A stretch of DNA of 64,000 bases from Bacteroidota bacterium (GTDB lineage: Bacteria; Bacteroidota; Bacteroidia; Chitinophagales; BACL12), in assembly GCA_016706865.1 (NCBI GenBank), contig JADJIS010000002.1, positions 1,240,001 through 1,304,000 of the forward strand. The letters run 5' to 3'. How positions within the stretch are numbered: position 1 is the stretch's first letter; each line of letters begins with the position of its first letter. The translations under genes were made by a program, and so were the position numbers. The notes below the pieces were generated by a model. That model ran no database searches. It had not been told where the DNA came from and saw nothing but the letters and a program-made list of their open reading frames with translations. Below, in pieces: positions 8,830-17,495 of this stretch.

Positions 8830-9085
8830 GAGGAGTCAATGGTCATTAGTCAGGAGCAAAAGTAAACGGTTATTGATGTGCAAACTCACGATTCACGAAA
8901 AAGTCAAGAGTCATTAGTCAGGAGTAAAAGCATTCGGCTACCGATAAGTAAACTCACGATTCACGCCTCACGATTCACGAAAAATTGTCATTAGTCAAGA
9001 GTAGAAGTAAACGGCTATCGAGATTCAAACTCATTACTCCCGTCCGACCGGGTCATCCGGGCGGGCATAACTCATAACTCATTAA
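8830..9085. repeat. composite heptad element: GTCATTA / ACGATTC / ACTCATA families
   Basis: Three successive units each run: GTCATTAGTCAGGAG, then a core of about 30 bases containing CGGCTA or a variant and GAT, then AAACTCACGATTCACG. The third ends in AACTCATTACTCC, a GC hairpin (CCCGTCCG...CGGGCGGG, 9039-9065) and ACTCATAACTCATT. The heptads are separated by conserved cores. The bases after it, up to the hydrolase gene at 9172, are plain AT-rich leader. Confidence 0.7.
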
Positions 9086-9171
9086 TTTACATTAATAAAA
9101 GCTAATAAAGGTTAATTGCTAGTTTACTGAATTAAAAACCTGTTATTTAGCATTTTCTAAAAGACCGACCT

Positions 9172-10842
9172 ATGAAAAAAATAGTAATTTTTCTCTTCGT
9201 AATGTTTTCTGCAATTATTGTATTTACTCAAAATGAATATGCAGAGCAAATAGATAATTTTTTCAAAAAAGCGCAAACCAATAATTTTTCGGGAAATGTA
9301 TTGGTGGTGCATGAGGGGAAAATTATTTTGAAGGAAGGTTATGGGTGGAAGGATAGAGAAACGGAAATGCCGGAAGATGGGAATTCGGTGTTTGATATTG
9401 GTTCTATCACCAAACAATTTACCGGTGCAGCAATTTTGAAATTGGAGATGCAAGGTAAATTAAAAACCTCTGATCTGCTGAGTAAATATTTTCCGGAAAT
9501 TCCTGCGGATAAAAAGAATATTACCTTACATCATTTACTGACACATTCAGCGGGATTTCCGGGAGCCGTTGGTGATGATTTCGAACAAATCAGTTCCGAA
9601 GATTTTATGAAACGCGCATTTAACGAAGAATTACTTTTTACCCCCGGCGAAATGTATGAATATTCAAATGTTGGATTTTCAATTTTAGGAATCTTAGTGG
9701 AAAAATTGTCAGGCAAAACATACGAACAATTTTTGCATGATGAAATATTTGTTCCTGCAGGAATGTTGCATACAGGATATATAATTCCACAATATGATCC
9801 TAATACACTGAGTGTAGGTTATACTTCAGATGGTGAAAGATGGGGAACTATGCCGGAGCGGTTTAATGGAATTAGTCCGGGTTGGCATTTAAAAGCTAAC
9901 GGTGGTATTTTGAGCACTTTGGATGATATGTATAATTGGACGTTGGCATTGGAAGGAGAGAAAATTTTAAATAATGCGGCAAAAGAAAAATATTTTACAC
10001 CTCATATTAAAGAATATCCTGATGGAGATACTTATTACGGATATGGTTGGGTAATAATGGATTCACCGGAGGGTAAAATGATATGGCACAATGGTGGCAA
10101 TGGAATTTCGCTGAGCACTTTTATGGGATTTAATCAGCAAACAAAAACCTGTGTTATTGTGAATGTAAATATCGGCGGAAAAGTATCTGATGATTATGCA
10201 TTAAAAATATATGATATTTTAAGGGGAATTAATGAAGTGCCCGATCCGGAATTGATTAAAAAAAGCAATGGTATTTATGCTCTTGATGAAGCGTCAAAAA
10301 TAACAGTGGAATTTGATGAGTTCGACAGATTAATTGTTCTTTATTCAACACCCGCTGCATTTAATGTATTGATAAGTGATGGCACTGAAAAAAAAGAAAT
10401 TGTTGAAAAATACAATAGCAAAACTCAGGAAATGCTCAGCGGATTATTTTCCGAAAATTACCAATTAATTGCTGATGCCTGGGATATGCCCGCAGAAGAA
10501 TTCGCCAACGGTCCTGGTGAAATGTGGAAACAAACCACCAAGGAAAATGGAGGATTTATTAATACTGAAATATTAGGCACTGCATTCCGCCCTCAAATGA
10601 ATATTTATATTACAGTAGCAAGAATAAATTTTAAAGAGGATGTTGTATATATGATGTATGTCTGGAATGATCAAACTCTGCGCGATGCCCGCGAATTGGA
10701 AACGCCGGATAAAATGTTTGAATGGGAAAATAATAATATTTTTTCCGCACCAAATAATAATAAAAAGATCGTTTTGGAGGATGGAAGTTTGAAGATCGTT
10801 TCTGAAATGGGGGTTACGACTGCGAAAAAAATTGACAATTGA
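9172..10842 (+). CDS. secreted serine hydrolase, beta-lactamase class C family
   Basis: A 556-residue exported protein (signal peptide about 1-19) with the penicillin-binding/class C beta-lactamase fold. The nucleophile motif is SITK (Ser78-Lys81), the second motif YSN (164-166), and the third motif HNGG (306-309) stands in place of KTG/HTG. The hydrolase domain fills about residues 25-350, and a beta-rich C-terminal region follows. Such enzymes act as D-alanyl peptidases, esterases or peptidases in the periplasm; the substrate cannot be predicted. The last three codons (Ile-Asp-Asn) and the stop codon are made of AATTGAC heptad repeat, so the 3' end was probably altered by the repeat. Confidence 0.85.
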   Translation: MKKIVIFLFVMFSAIIVFTQNEYAEQIDNFFKKAQTNNFSGNVLVVHEGKIILKEGYGWKDRETEMPEDGNSVFDIGSITKQFTGAAILKLEMQGKLKTSDLLSKYFPEIPADKKNITLHHLLTHSAGFPGAVGDDFEQISSEDFMKRAFNEELLFTPGEMYEYSNVGFSILGILVEKLSGKTYEQFLHDEIFVPAGMLHTGYIIPQYDPNTLSVGYTSDGERWGTMPERFNGISPGWHLKANGGILSTLDDMYNWTLALEGEKILNNAAKEKYFTPHIKEYPDGDTYYGYGWVIMDSPEGKMIWHNGGNGISLSTFMGFNQQTKTCVIVNVNIGGKVSDDYALKIYDILRGINEVPDPELIKKSNGIYALDEASKITVEFDEFDRLIVLYSTPAAFNVLISDGTEKKEIVEKYNSKTQEMLSGLFSENYQLIADAWDMPAEEFANGPGEMWKQTTKENGGFINTEILGTAFRPQMNIYITVARINFKEDVVYMMYVWNDQTLRDARELETPDKMFEWENNNIFSAPNNNKKIVLEDGSLKIVSEMGVTTAKKIDN

Positions 10843-11020
10843 TAATTGATAATTGACAATTGATAATTGATAATTGATAATTGACAATTGACAATTTCGT
10901 CGGGAGGATGATTAAGCTTCGGGTGAAAATTGAGAGTTGAGAATTGAGAGTTGAGAATGTGTCGTCAGGAGGATGATTAAGCTTTGGAAAAATTGATAAT
11001 TGATAATTGACAATGATCGT
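10830..11020. repeat. AATTGAT/AATTGAG heptad arrays with GTCGGGAGGATGATT cores
   Basis: Starting inside the hydrolase stop codon, about eight units of AATTGAC/AATTGAT are followed by GTCGGGAGGATGATTAAGCT, then GAGAGTT/GAGAATT units, then GTCAGGAGGATGATTAAGCT, then more AATTGAT units and a third core GTCAGGATGATGATTTTTCC. Heptad block and core alternate three times. The same arrangement recurs at 62940-63063. Confidence 0.8.
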
Positions 11021-11049
11021 CAGGATGATGATTTTTCCTCCGAATTGGT

Positions 11050-11333
11050 ATAATGTCTAGGCCCATGTCCTGTATTTCATATCCCGTGTCCCCCTTTCCT
11101 TTTCCTGTGTCCAGTCCCGTGTCCTTCTTCCAGTGTCCGTATTGTGTCCATTTTTTGCCGTTACCACGGACTAAAGTCCGTTGTTACAAGATGTATCGTC
11201 CCTTCGGGACTGGTAGTTGTTGAGCAAGTTTAAACTATCTATTTTTCAGCAACATTTTTTCATCCCTTTTTATTGTCAACCTATTTCAGGACAAGACACC
11301 TATTTCCTACTTCCTACTTCCTATGTCCCAACT
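11050..11333. repeat. GTCC heptad tract, hairpins and TTCCTAC heptads
   Basis: This fills the rest of the 533-base gap before the CotH gene. 11050-11150 holds many GTGTCC/ATGTCC units (reverse of GGACATA). 11160-11213 holds two hairpins, CGGACTAAAGTCCG and GTCCCTTCGGGAC, a combination seen elsewhere in Bacteroidota. 11300-11333 holds TTCCTAC units ending in TATGTCC. No gene. Confidence 0.65.
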
Positions 11334-11375
11334 TTACATAAATTTAACTTTATATTTACACAAAAAATATAAAGC

Positions 11376-13898
11376 ATGCGTCAGGTACTTTTTCTCCTCT
11401 TAGCCCTTTTAGGTACTCAGGTTTATAGTCAGGTAGTTATTAATGAATATTCAGCATCCAATTGGAAACAATTTCAGGATAATCATAACGACTATGAGGA
11501 TTGGTTCGAACTTTATAATGTTGGCGGATTGGATGTTGATCTTAGTGGTTATCATTTGAGTGACGACGATGATGAATTAAATAAATGGACAATTCCGGCA
11601 GGAACTATAATTGCTGCAAACGATTTTATTTTAATTTGGTGCTCTGGCAGAGATGTAGTGGAAGGTGATAATTTCCATGTAAATTTCAGACTTACACAAA
11701 CCAAAAATAATCCCGATCAAATTATTTTATCGGATGCGGGTTTAAATATTATAGATTCGCTTACTATGGATTTTACACTCACGCATAATGCAAGAGCGAG
11801 AAGTGTGGATGGATCTGCAAATTGGAAAGTTTGTACAGATCCAACTCCGGGTGCTACAAATAATACGGCTTTAATGTTTTCCGCATATAGCGACAGGCCG
11901 GAAATGAATTTAGCAGGAGGTTTTTATAATACACCCGTATATGTTAGTATCTCAACCATTGAACCAAGTGGAGAAATTCATTTTACTTTAGATGGAACAG
12001 AACCAAAATTAAATGACCCGATATACACAGATTCTATTTTAATTGAAAATACAACGGTATTAAAAGCAAGAACTTTTTCTCCTGATCCAAATATACTTCC
12101 GGGTAAAATTCAGTTTAACACCTATTTTATTAATGTAAGTCATACCATGAGTGTGGTATCGATTGCTGCTGATACTTTATTGGAATTGGCAAATGGTGAT
12201 CAGGACCTGGAACCGATAGGTTCTATTGAAATATTCGGTGCGGATCTCGATAGTAAAACAAGATCTTACGGCGAATTAAATTCGCATGGACAAGACAGCT
12301 GGGCAAATGATCAGCGCAGTATAGATTGGGTGAGCAGAGATGAGTTTGGATATAGCAATGCATTAAAAGAAAAGTTTTTTGATGTATCGGAGAGAGATGA
12401 ATTTCAGAGAATGATTTTTCGTGCTGCAGGAGATGATAATTATCCTGCCGCACATCATTCAGAAAATGAAGGAAGTGCACATATGCGCGATGATTATATT
12501 CAGATGCTTGCAAAAAATGATGATCTTTTATTGGATGTAAGAACATCAGCAAGATGTATCGTTTATTTAAATGGTGAATATTGGGGAGTTTATTCATTCC
12601 GTGAAAAAACGGATGATCATGATTTTACGGAATTTTATTACAATCAGGGAAAATATGATCTGCAATATCAAATGACATGGGGAGATACCTGGAGTGAATA
12701 TGGAGGAATAGCAACTGAAAATGCATGGGACGATCTTCGTGATCTTGCAGATGATAATGATCTTACCATTGACAGCAATTATGAAAAGGTGACCGATCTT
12801 TTAGATATTTATAGTCTTGTAGATTACATGTGTGTTAATACTTCTTCTGTTTGTAAAGATTGGTTGATATATAACACTGCAGTTTGGCGCGGATTTAATC
12901 CTGAAGGAACGCATCATAAATGGGGTTATACTTTATGGGATCTTGATGCAACTTTTGGATTTTATATTAATTATTCCGGTGTTCCAACCGTTGGTCCGGA
13001 AGCATTGCCATGTGATGTTGATGTATACGATCCTACCTGGTTTCCACCGAGTTATTTTGATGGAGAAGGTCATGTTCGTTTGATGAATAAATTGCGCACC
13101 AATCCCGAATTCGAACAATTTTATTTATCGAGATATACCGATTTGTATAATACCACTTTCAGTTGTGAAAATATGTTGTATTCACTTGATAGCATGATGG
13201 CGGTGATAGAACCTGAAATGGCAATGCATGCAGAAAGATGGTACGGTACTTACGATGAATGGCATGAAAATTTTATGGAATTGCGCAGCTGGATAGAAGA
13301 ACGTTGCGCATTATTATATACAGGCATGAGTGATTGTTACGAACTTACAGGACCTTACGATGTAACATTTAATGTAGAACCTCCGGGGGCAGGTCATATA
13401 AAAATAAATACACTTACGCATTATGATCTTCCCTGGAATGGAACTTATTTCGGAGGAATGGAAAATAAATTAATTGCATATTCCAATGATATGGGAGCTT
13501 ATGTTTTTGATCACTGGGAAGCAAATCATGCAACATTTTCTCCTGGTTGGGATTCCACTATGACAACCTTAACTCAATCAGATACCATCACCGCATTTTT
13601 CAGAGTTCCGACAAGTATTGAGGAAATACAAACAATTCCATTATCCGTTTATCCAACAGTTTTCACCAACGGAATTATAATAAATTTCGAATTAACAGAA
13701 AGCGTTCCTGTATCATTTAATCTCTTCAATAATCTCGGCCAAAAGATCGCCACAAAAATTGTTTCCGATAACACAAATCCAGGACAACATTTTATTGCAT
13801 GGGATCTTACTGATCTGAATTTATCATTCGGTGTTTATTTGGTGGAGTTTGTTGCGGGGGATTATAGGAAGAGCGTGAAGGTAGTGGGAGGGAAGTAG
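11376..13898 (+). CDS. secreted CotH-family protein with lamin-tail domain and T9SS signal
   Basis: An 840-residue exported protein (signal peptide about 1-18). In order: a lamin-tail domain (about 20-145: VVINEYSASN...DYEDWFELYN), a chitobiase/FN3-like CHB_HEX_C domain (about 190-250: IHFTLDGTEPKLNDPIY), and a CotH domain (about 285-640) with FRAAGDD, CIVYLNGEYWGVYSFREK and WDLDATFGFY. It ends in a beta-rich segment and a T9SS type A sorting domain (about 760-840: LSVYPTVFTNGIIINFEL...GVYLVEFVAG). CotH proteins are atypical protein kinases in spore-formers, but the role in Bacteroidota is unknown; this one should be cell-surface or secreted. The stop codon TAG is part of the first GGAAGTA heptad. 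Confidence 0.87.
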   Translation: MRQVLFLLLALLGTQVYSQVVINEYSASNWKQFQDNHNDYEDWFELYNVGGLDVDLSGYHLSDDDDELNKWTIPAGTIIAANDFILIWCSGRDVVEGDNFHVNFRLTQTKNNPDQIILSDAGLNIIDSLTMDFTLTHNARARSVDGSANWKVCTDPTPGATNNTALMFSAYSDRPEMNLAGGFYNTPVYVSISTIEPSGEIHFTLDGTEPKLNDPIYTDSILIENTTVLKARTFSPDPNILPGKIQFNTYFINVSHTMSVVSIAADTLLELANGDQDLEPIGSIEIFGADLDSKTRSYGELNSHGQDSWANDQRSIDWVSRDEFGYSNALKEKFFDVSERDEFQRMIFRAAGDDNYPAAHHSENEGSAHMRDDYIQMLAKNDDLLLDVRTSARCIVYLNGEYWGVYSFREKTDDHDFTEFYYNQGKYDLQYQMTWGDTWSEYGGIATENAWDDLRDLADDNDLTIDSNYEKVTDLLDIYSLVDYMCVNTSSVCKDWLIYNTAVWRGFNPEGTHHKWGYTLWDLDATFGFYINYSGVPTVGPEALPCDVDVYDPTWFPPSYFDGEGHVRLMNKLRTNPEFEQFYLSRYTDLYNTTFSCENMLYSLDSMMAVIEPEMAMHAERWYGTYDEWHENFMELRSWIEERCALLYTGMSDCYELTGPYDVTFNVEPPGAGHIKINTLTHYDLPWNGTYFGGMENKLIAYSNDMGAYVFDHWEANHATFSPGWDSTMTTLTQSDTITAFFRVPTSIEEIQTIPLSVYPTVFTNGIIINFELTESVPVSFNLFNNLGQKIATKIVSDNTNPGQHFIAWDLTDLNLSFGVYLVEFVAGDYRKSVKVVGGK

Positions 13899-14036
13899 GA
13901 AATAGGAAGTAGGAAGGAAGTAGGAAATAGGACACGGGACACAGGACTGACATAGGACATTGGAAAAGGAAATAGGACTTTAGTGTGTATCAGGTATCGG
14001 GTATCAGGAAAACAAATGGTGGGGTTTTTAGGAAAT
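13889..14036. repeat. GGAAGTA, GGACACG and ATCAGGT heptad arrays
   Basis: Begins inside the CotH stop codon. GGAAGTA/GGAAATA units run into GGACACG GGACACA GGACTGA, then GGACATT, then ATCAGGT ATCGGGT ATCAGGA and the core AAAACAAATGGTGGGG. That core also follows ATCAGGT units at 48969. Confidence 0.75.
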
Positions 14037-14052
14037 CTATTCCGTATCGAGT

Positions 14053-14718
14053 GTCCCCACAGAGTTACGCGCAGCGAACTCTGTGGATTCGGAGGTTGAT
14101 TTTAAGGATTAAAATAATTTGCTGCTATTAATATTAATTTGTGGGCAAAATTTATTGGCCACTAAGGTCGATTATTATAAAGTTAATTGCTTCGGAGAAA
14201 ATCAATAACTCCAGAGAGTTTCTCCACAGTGTTACCGAAGGAACGCTTTGGGAGGACTAGGATTACCTATCATGAGGATCGAATACCTTTCATGTTTATA
14301 AAAATAAATAACGACAATCATAATTATAAAAGTGATTTCAAGATAAAATAAAGTTAATTGTGGAATAATTAATTTATGAATAGATTCAAAGTATTTATTT
14401 GTGTTATAATTATTTTCATAATAATTAATTTTATTCAGGCTTTATTATTAAATTCTGTCAATAAGGAATGGAAATCCATTTCAACAAAATGTAACATGTC
14501 TGATTTTATTGCTTTAAATTTTGAAAGCGGGAATTTAAATGTATTTGGTGGAATAAATAACAAAAGCAAAAATCAAACAGGGGTATTATTATTGTTTACT
14601 GGTAAAAAAGTTGTTATTCTTAATATTACAGGAATGGAGATATGTGTCTATACTCAATTATGAACCCTAAACATTACTACTCCGAATCCACAGAGTTCCT
14701 TCGGTAACTCTGTGGGGA
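14053..14718. mobile_element. palindrome-bounded cassette (possible non-autonomous element)
   Basis: The left end (14053-14093) and right end (14680-14718) are inverted copies of one another: each holds the palindrome CCACAGAGTT...AACTCTGTGG with GAATCC on the inside and a GGGGA-type flank on the outside. A related, degraded hairpin lies at about 14219-14254. Inside is one small reading frame (14376-14663). No transposase is present, so this is inferred to be a MITE-like or mobilisable cassette. The rest of the interior is AT-rich without other features. Confidence 0.5.
14376..14663 (+). CDS. small membrane-anchored protein of unknown function
   Basis: A 95-residue protein. Residues about 5-26 (FKVFICVIIIFIIINFIQAL) form one strong transmembrane segment or uncleaved signal, followed by a short extracytoplasmic domain with two Cys (residues 41 and 91). 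A second hydrophobic stretch (GVLLLFTGKKVVILNITG) lies near 69-86. It is the only open frame in the palindrome-bounded cassette 14053-14718. Base composition is AT-rich like real genes here, but nothing in the sequence identifies a family, and it may be spurious. Confidence 0.45.
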   Translation: MNRFKVFICVIIIFIIINFIQALLLNSVNKEWKSISTKCNMSDFIALNFESGNLNVFGGINNKSKNQTGVLLLFTGKKVVILNITGMEICVYTQL

Positions 14719-14740
14719 AATAAGAGCACGAAAATTGTGA

Positions 14741-14806
14741 AGTAGGAAATGGAAATTAGGATTGGATTGTCTATTTCCTACTTCCTATTTCCTACTTCTA
14801 GTGTCC
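14741..14806. repeat. inverted GGAAGTA heptads between convergent genes
   Basis: GAAGTAGGAAAT is followed by ATTTCCTACTTC, so heptads in opposite orientation can pair as a 12-bp stem. It lies between the small cassette gene (+) and the MuiA-like gene (-), and begins two bases before the latter's stop codon. No other terminator is visible for either gene. Confidence 0.6.
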
Positions 14807-14807
14807 C

Positions 14808-16682
14808 CTATTCAATAAGAAGCACCTTATCCTTCGGATACTTCACATTATACTGCAACAATAATTTTTTCTCCTCTTTGGCGTTGAGATTCAGTTCCCA
14901 GGTTATTATTTGTGTTTCTTCTTCTATTTTTCCACCACTGAAATCCATTTTTTCTACTATCATATCATTTTCAGTGGCAATTGGGAATTGATCCTGAATT
15001 ACAATTTTTATGGGCTGTTGTTTATTGTTTTTGATCACGATCTCATAGGCTATAATTTCTTTTTTATTTGTGCCAATAAATTGTCGTTGCGTAAATTCTT
15101 TTAATTTATTGCGTTGAATTATCACACCCTTATCTCTTCCCAAAGAAATACTCAAAGTATCTTTTGCATAGGCAATATCTAAAATTGTTTTACCGAGATA
15201 AGCTCCTTCAAAAAATAAATTGGCTTCTCCGGTCAATAAATTCAGATCCTGCCAGTCGGTTATTTTTGCAGTGAGGAATGCATCTCTGTCGATTTTAGGA
15301 ACTGCAAAATATTCGAAATCAGCTTTTACTTTTACAGCTTTTATATCAATGGTGTAGACTTTTCCATCATTTAAAATGGTATACGGTTCTGTTATATCAT
15401 AAGTAAATGTTGTAGGTTTATATTCAAAATTTGTTTCGAGAGCGATCGTTTTGAGGTCGATCTTTTGAGAGTTTGATAAACTCTTTGCATCGCCACTAAA
15501 ACCATAAGAATTAACAGCGTTACTTCTGAGGGTAACTTCCTGAAGCATATTTGTACTTTCAACCATCATAACATTTACCTGATTAGAGGAAATTGGTAAT
15601 TCTATAGTATTGTAACCTATATAACTAAAAACAAGATAATTTGATCCTTGCGGTAATTGTAACATATAATTACCGTCGGCATCTGTTACAGTTCCTACTG
15701 TTGTTCCTTTAACAATTACTGTTGCAAATGATAAAGGGTCGCCATTCTGGTCTGTTATTTTACCTCTTACAACAGTAATTCCATTATTTTTATAATCCTG
15801 TTTTTTTCCTTGCACATAACCTGCATTTCCATAATACAATCTCCATGGATATAAAAATGGAGCAACTCCACTTTCATTTGGATTTCCATTACTTAAAGTA
15901 ACTTTAACATCCTTCCAATCTTCCCCGCTGTTTTGATAAACATTCGCCTTGTAATAAATTTCCACAGGTTCATTAATATTATCTACACGCAGATCGTAAT
16001 TCGCAAACCATCCTGCATTAAGAACATAATAACTGATCTCGAAACTTCCGGATGTTGCAGCCTTTGAAGATACAATAACATGAATTTCAGCGGTGGGTTT
16101 TTCCTTTTTTGCAAAAAGTGTATTTAGTTGTTGAGCTATTTTTTGAGATTCGTCGTTGAGCTCTTTTATTTTTTTATTGAGTTCATTTTGTTTCAGATAT
16201 ATTTCTGTCAATCGCGTGCGCTGGAAGTCAGCAGCTGCTTTTAAATTCTCCGTATTCACACCCACATTACTTCCTCCAATACTCTGATTTTTTTCCATCA
16301 AAAGTTGTTCCTGCTTATAAACATTTAATATCGAGTTGTTATAAGTAATTTGTTCTGCCAACTCCTCCTTTCTTTTTTCCAGTTGTTGTATCTCATCCGA
16401 TACCGCCTGCACTTTGAGATAATTCATTTGATGTCCCACCGACATAATTGTAAAGGAGCCTTCCCCTTTAACTTGTATACTTTGTTTGTCGATATAGGGA
16501 GAGATATCAGTAAACACCATTTCCGTTTTGCCGGTTTCAATATTTGTTTTGGCAGTTCTGTTAATTTGTGCACCGTTGGTAAACACAATTACTTTTTCAA
16601 TTTTAGAAGTTATGTTTTGTTTGGTTTGAGTAAAGAGCTGTGTTGTAAACAGCATAATTATTCCGGTAATGAGGATGCGCAT
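14808..16682 (-). CDS. MuiA-like DUF4139/DUF4140 protein with inserted carboxypeptidase-regulatory-like domain
   Basis: A 624-residue exported protein (signal peptide about 1-18). The N-terminal DUF4140 region (KIEKVIVFTNGAQINRTA, about 27-120) is followed by a long coiled coil (about 120-195, rich in Glu, Lys and Gln), then the DUF4139 beta domain (about 200-624). DUF4139 is interrupted at about 300-385 by a carboxypeptidase-regulatory-like domain (ITDQNGDPLSFATVIVKGT...SYIGYNTIELPI), the type also found at SusC N-termini. The family includes the mucoidy inhibitor MuiA; its molecular role is unknown. The gene is divergent from the Lrp-type regulator. Confidence 0.85.
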   Translation of the reverse strand: MRILITGIIMLFTTQLFTQTKQNITSKIEKVIVFTNGAQINRTAKTNIETGKTEMVFTDISPYIDKQSIQVKGEGSFTIMSVGHQMNYLKVQAVSDEIQQLEKRKEELAEQITYNNSILNVYKQEQLLMEKNQSIGGSNVGVNTENLKAAADFQRTRLTEIYLKQNELNKKIKELNDESQKIAQQLNTLFAKKEKPTAEIHVIVSSKAATSGSFEISYYVLNAGWFANYDLRVDNINEPVEIYYKANVYQNSGEDWKDVKVTLSNGNPNESGVAPFLYPWRLYYGNAGYVQGKKQDYKNNGITVVRGKITDQNGDPLSFATVIVKGTTVGTVTDADGNYMLQLPQGSNYLVFSYIGYNTIELPISSNQVNVMMVESTNMLQEVTLRSNAVNSYGFSGDAKSLSNSQKIDLKTIALETNFEYKPTTFTYDITEPYTILNDGKVYTIDIKAVKVKADFEYFAVPKIDRDAFLTAKITDWQDLNLLTGEANLFFEGAYLGKTILDIAYAKDTLSISLGRDKGVIIQRNKLKEFTQRQFIGTNKKEIIAYEIVIKNNKQQPIKIVIQDQFPIATENDMIVEKMDFSGGKIEEETQIITWELNLNAKEEKKLLLQYNVKYPKDKVLLIE

Positions 16683-16869
16683 AGTGGTTTTTTTGGTAAA
16701 ATAACGACAAATTTCATAGGTAAATTTAAATATTTAAGGGGTCGGAGTAATATGTCATTTCAATGACCTTTTGGATAATATTAATATTGAGCTAACTCCA
16801 GGAAATTATGATAACTTAAAATTTATTCAATTTTCTAAAAATACCATTTTCTGCAAAAAATGTAGAAAT

Positions 16870-16883
16870 ATGCCTTTTGGCAT
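16870..16883. promoter_or_regulatory. small palindrome upstream of the Lrp-type regulator
   Basis: ATGCCTTTTGGCAT is a perfect 5-4-5 inverted repeat about 76 bases before the regulator's start. Lrp/AsnC proteins often regulate themselves, so this could be an operator. The evidence is only symmetry and position. Confidence 0.25.
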
Positions 16884-16958
16884 GAAAAAAAGTAATCAAA
16901 ATTTGGAAAATCGTTCATTTCTTGCATTATTTGCATGCCACAATCAAACCTTTTAAGT

Positions 16959-17456
16959 ATGCAGCTCGACGAATTGGATTACAAAGTTTTGGAATTATTG
17001 ATCAAAGACGGCAGGAAAAGTTTTACTGAATTGGCAGAAGAACTCAATGTGTCCGTCGGCACAGTTCGCAACAGGTTTAATTTATTTGTAGAGGAAAATC
17101 TTCTGACCATAATTGGGCGCGTAAATCCTGAAAAAATTGGATTTCATACTTATGCCCAAATTTTAATAAAAGTGCGACCGGTGGATAGAGTTTCGGAAGT
17201 GGCTGAACGCATAGCAACTTTGCCCGAGGTGAGTTTTCTAGCTATGACTACCGGAGCATACGACCTCGAGGTTAATGTAATGTGCCGTGATAACGATCAT
17301 CTGGTGCAGTTAATGACTACCCAGATCACCAAAATGGATGGCATTTATGAAAGTTCCACTAATATTTATTTCAAAGTATATAAATATGCTCAACCCGATC
17401 TTTATCTGCTGAAATCAAAAGAAGATATGCAGGCAATTGATCAGGTTGAGGAGTAA
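16959..17456 (+). CDS. Lrp/AsnC family transcriptional regulator
   Basis: A DNA-binding regulator with an N-terminal AsnC-type helix-turn-helix (LDELDYKVLELL...SFTELAEELNVSVGTVRNR) and a C-terminal RAM ligand-binding domain (AQILIKVRPVDRVSEVAERI...TTGAYDLEVNVM...YFKVYKY). I chose the ATG at 16959 (MQLDELD), where family members normally begin; an in-frame ATG at 16935 would add eight residues. It lies 39 bases upstream of the SusC gene and heads the catabolic island. Proteins of this family respond to amino acids, which fits control of an amino-compound degradation operon. Confidence 0.9.
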   Translation: MQLDELDYKVLELLIKDGRKSFTELAEELNVSVGTVRNRFNLFVEENLLTIIGRVNPEKIGFHTYAQILIKVRPVDRVSEVAERIATLPEVSFLAMTTGAYDLEVNVMCRDNDHLVQLMTTQITKMDGIYESSTNIYFKVYKYAQPDLYLLKSKEDMQAIDQVEE

Positions 17457-17495
17457 TATATTTTTGATTACCCGATAATATTAAAACCTGATCTT

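Noticed and set aside
14053..14086. Simple intrinsic terminator of the CotH gene
   Set aside because: The hairpin lacks a T-run, is 155 bases from the stop codon, and has an inverted partner at 14680-14718.
14100..14350. tRNA or other small RNA gene in the long gap
   Set aside because: I found no cloverleaf arms, T-loop GTTCGAnTC or CCA end here or in the other gaps.
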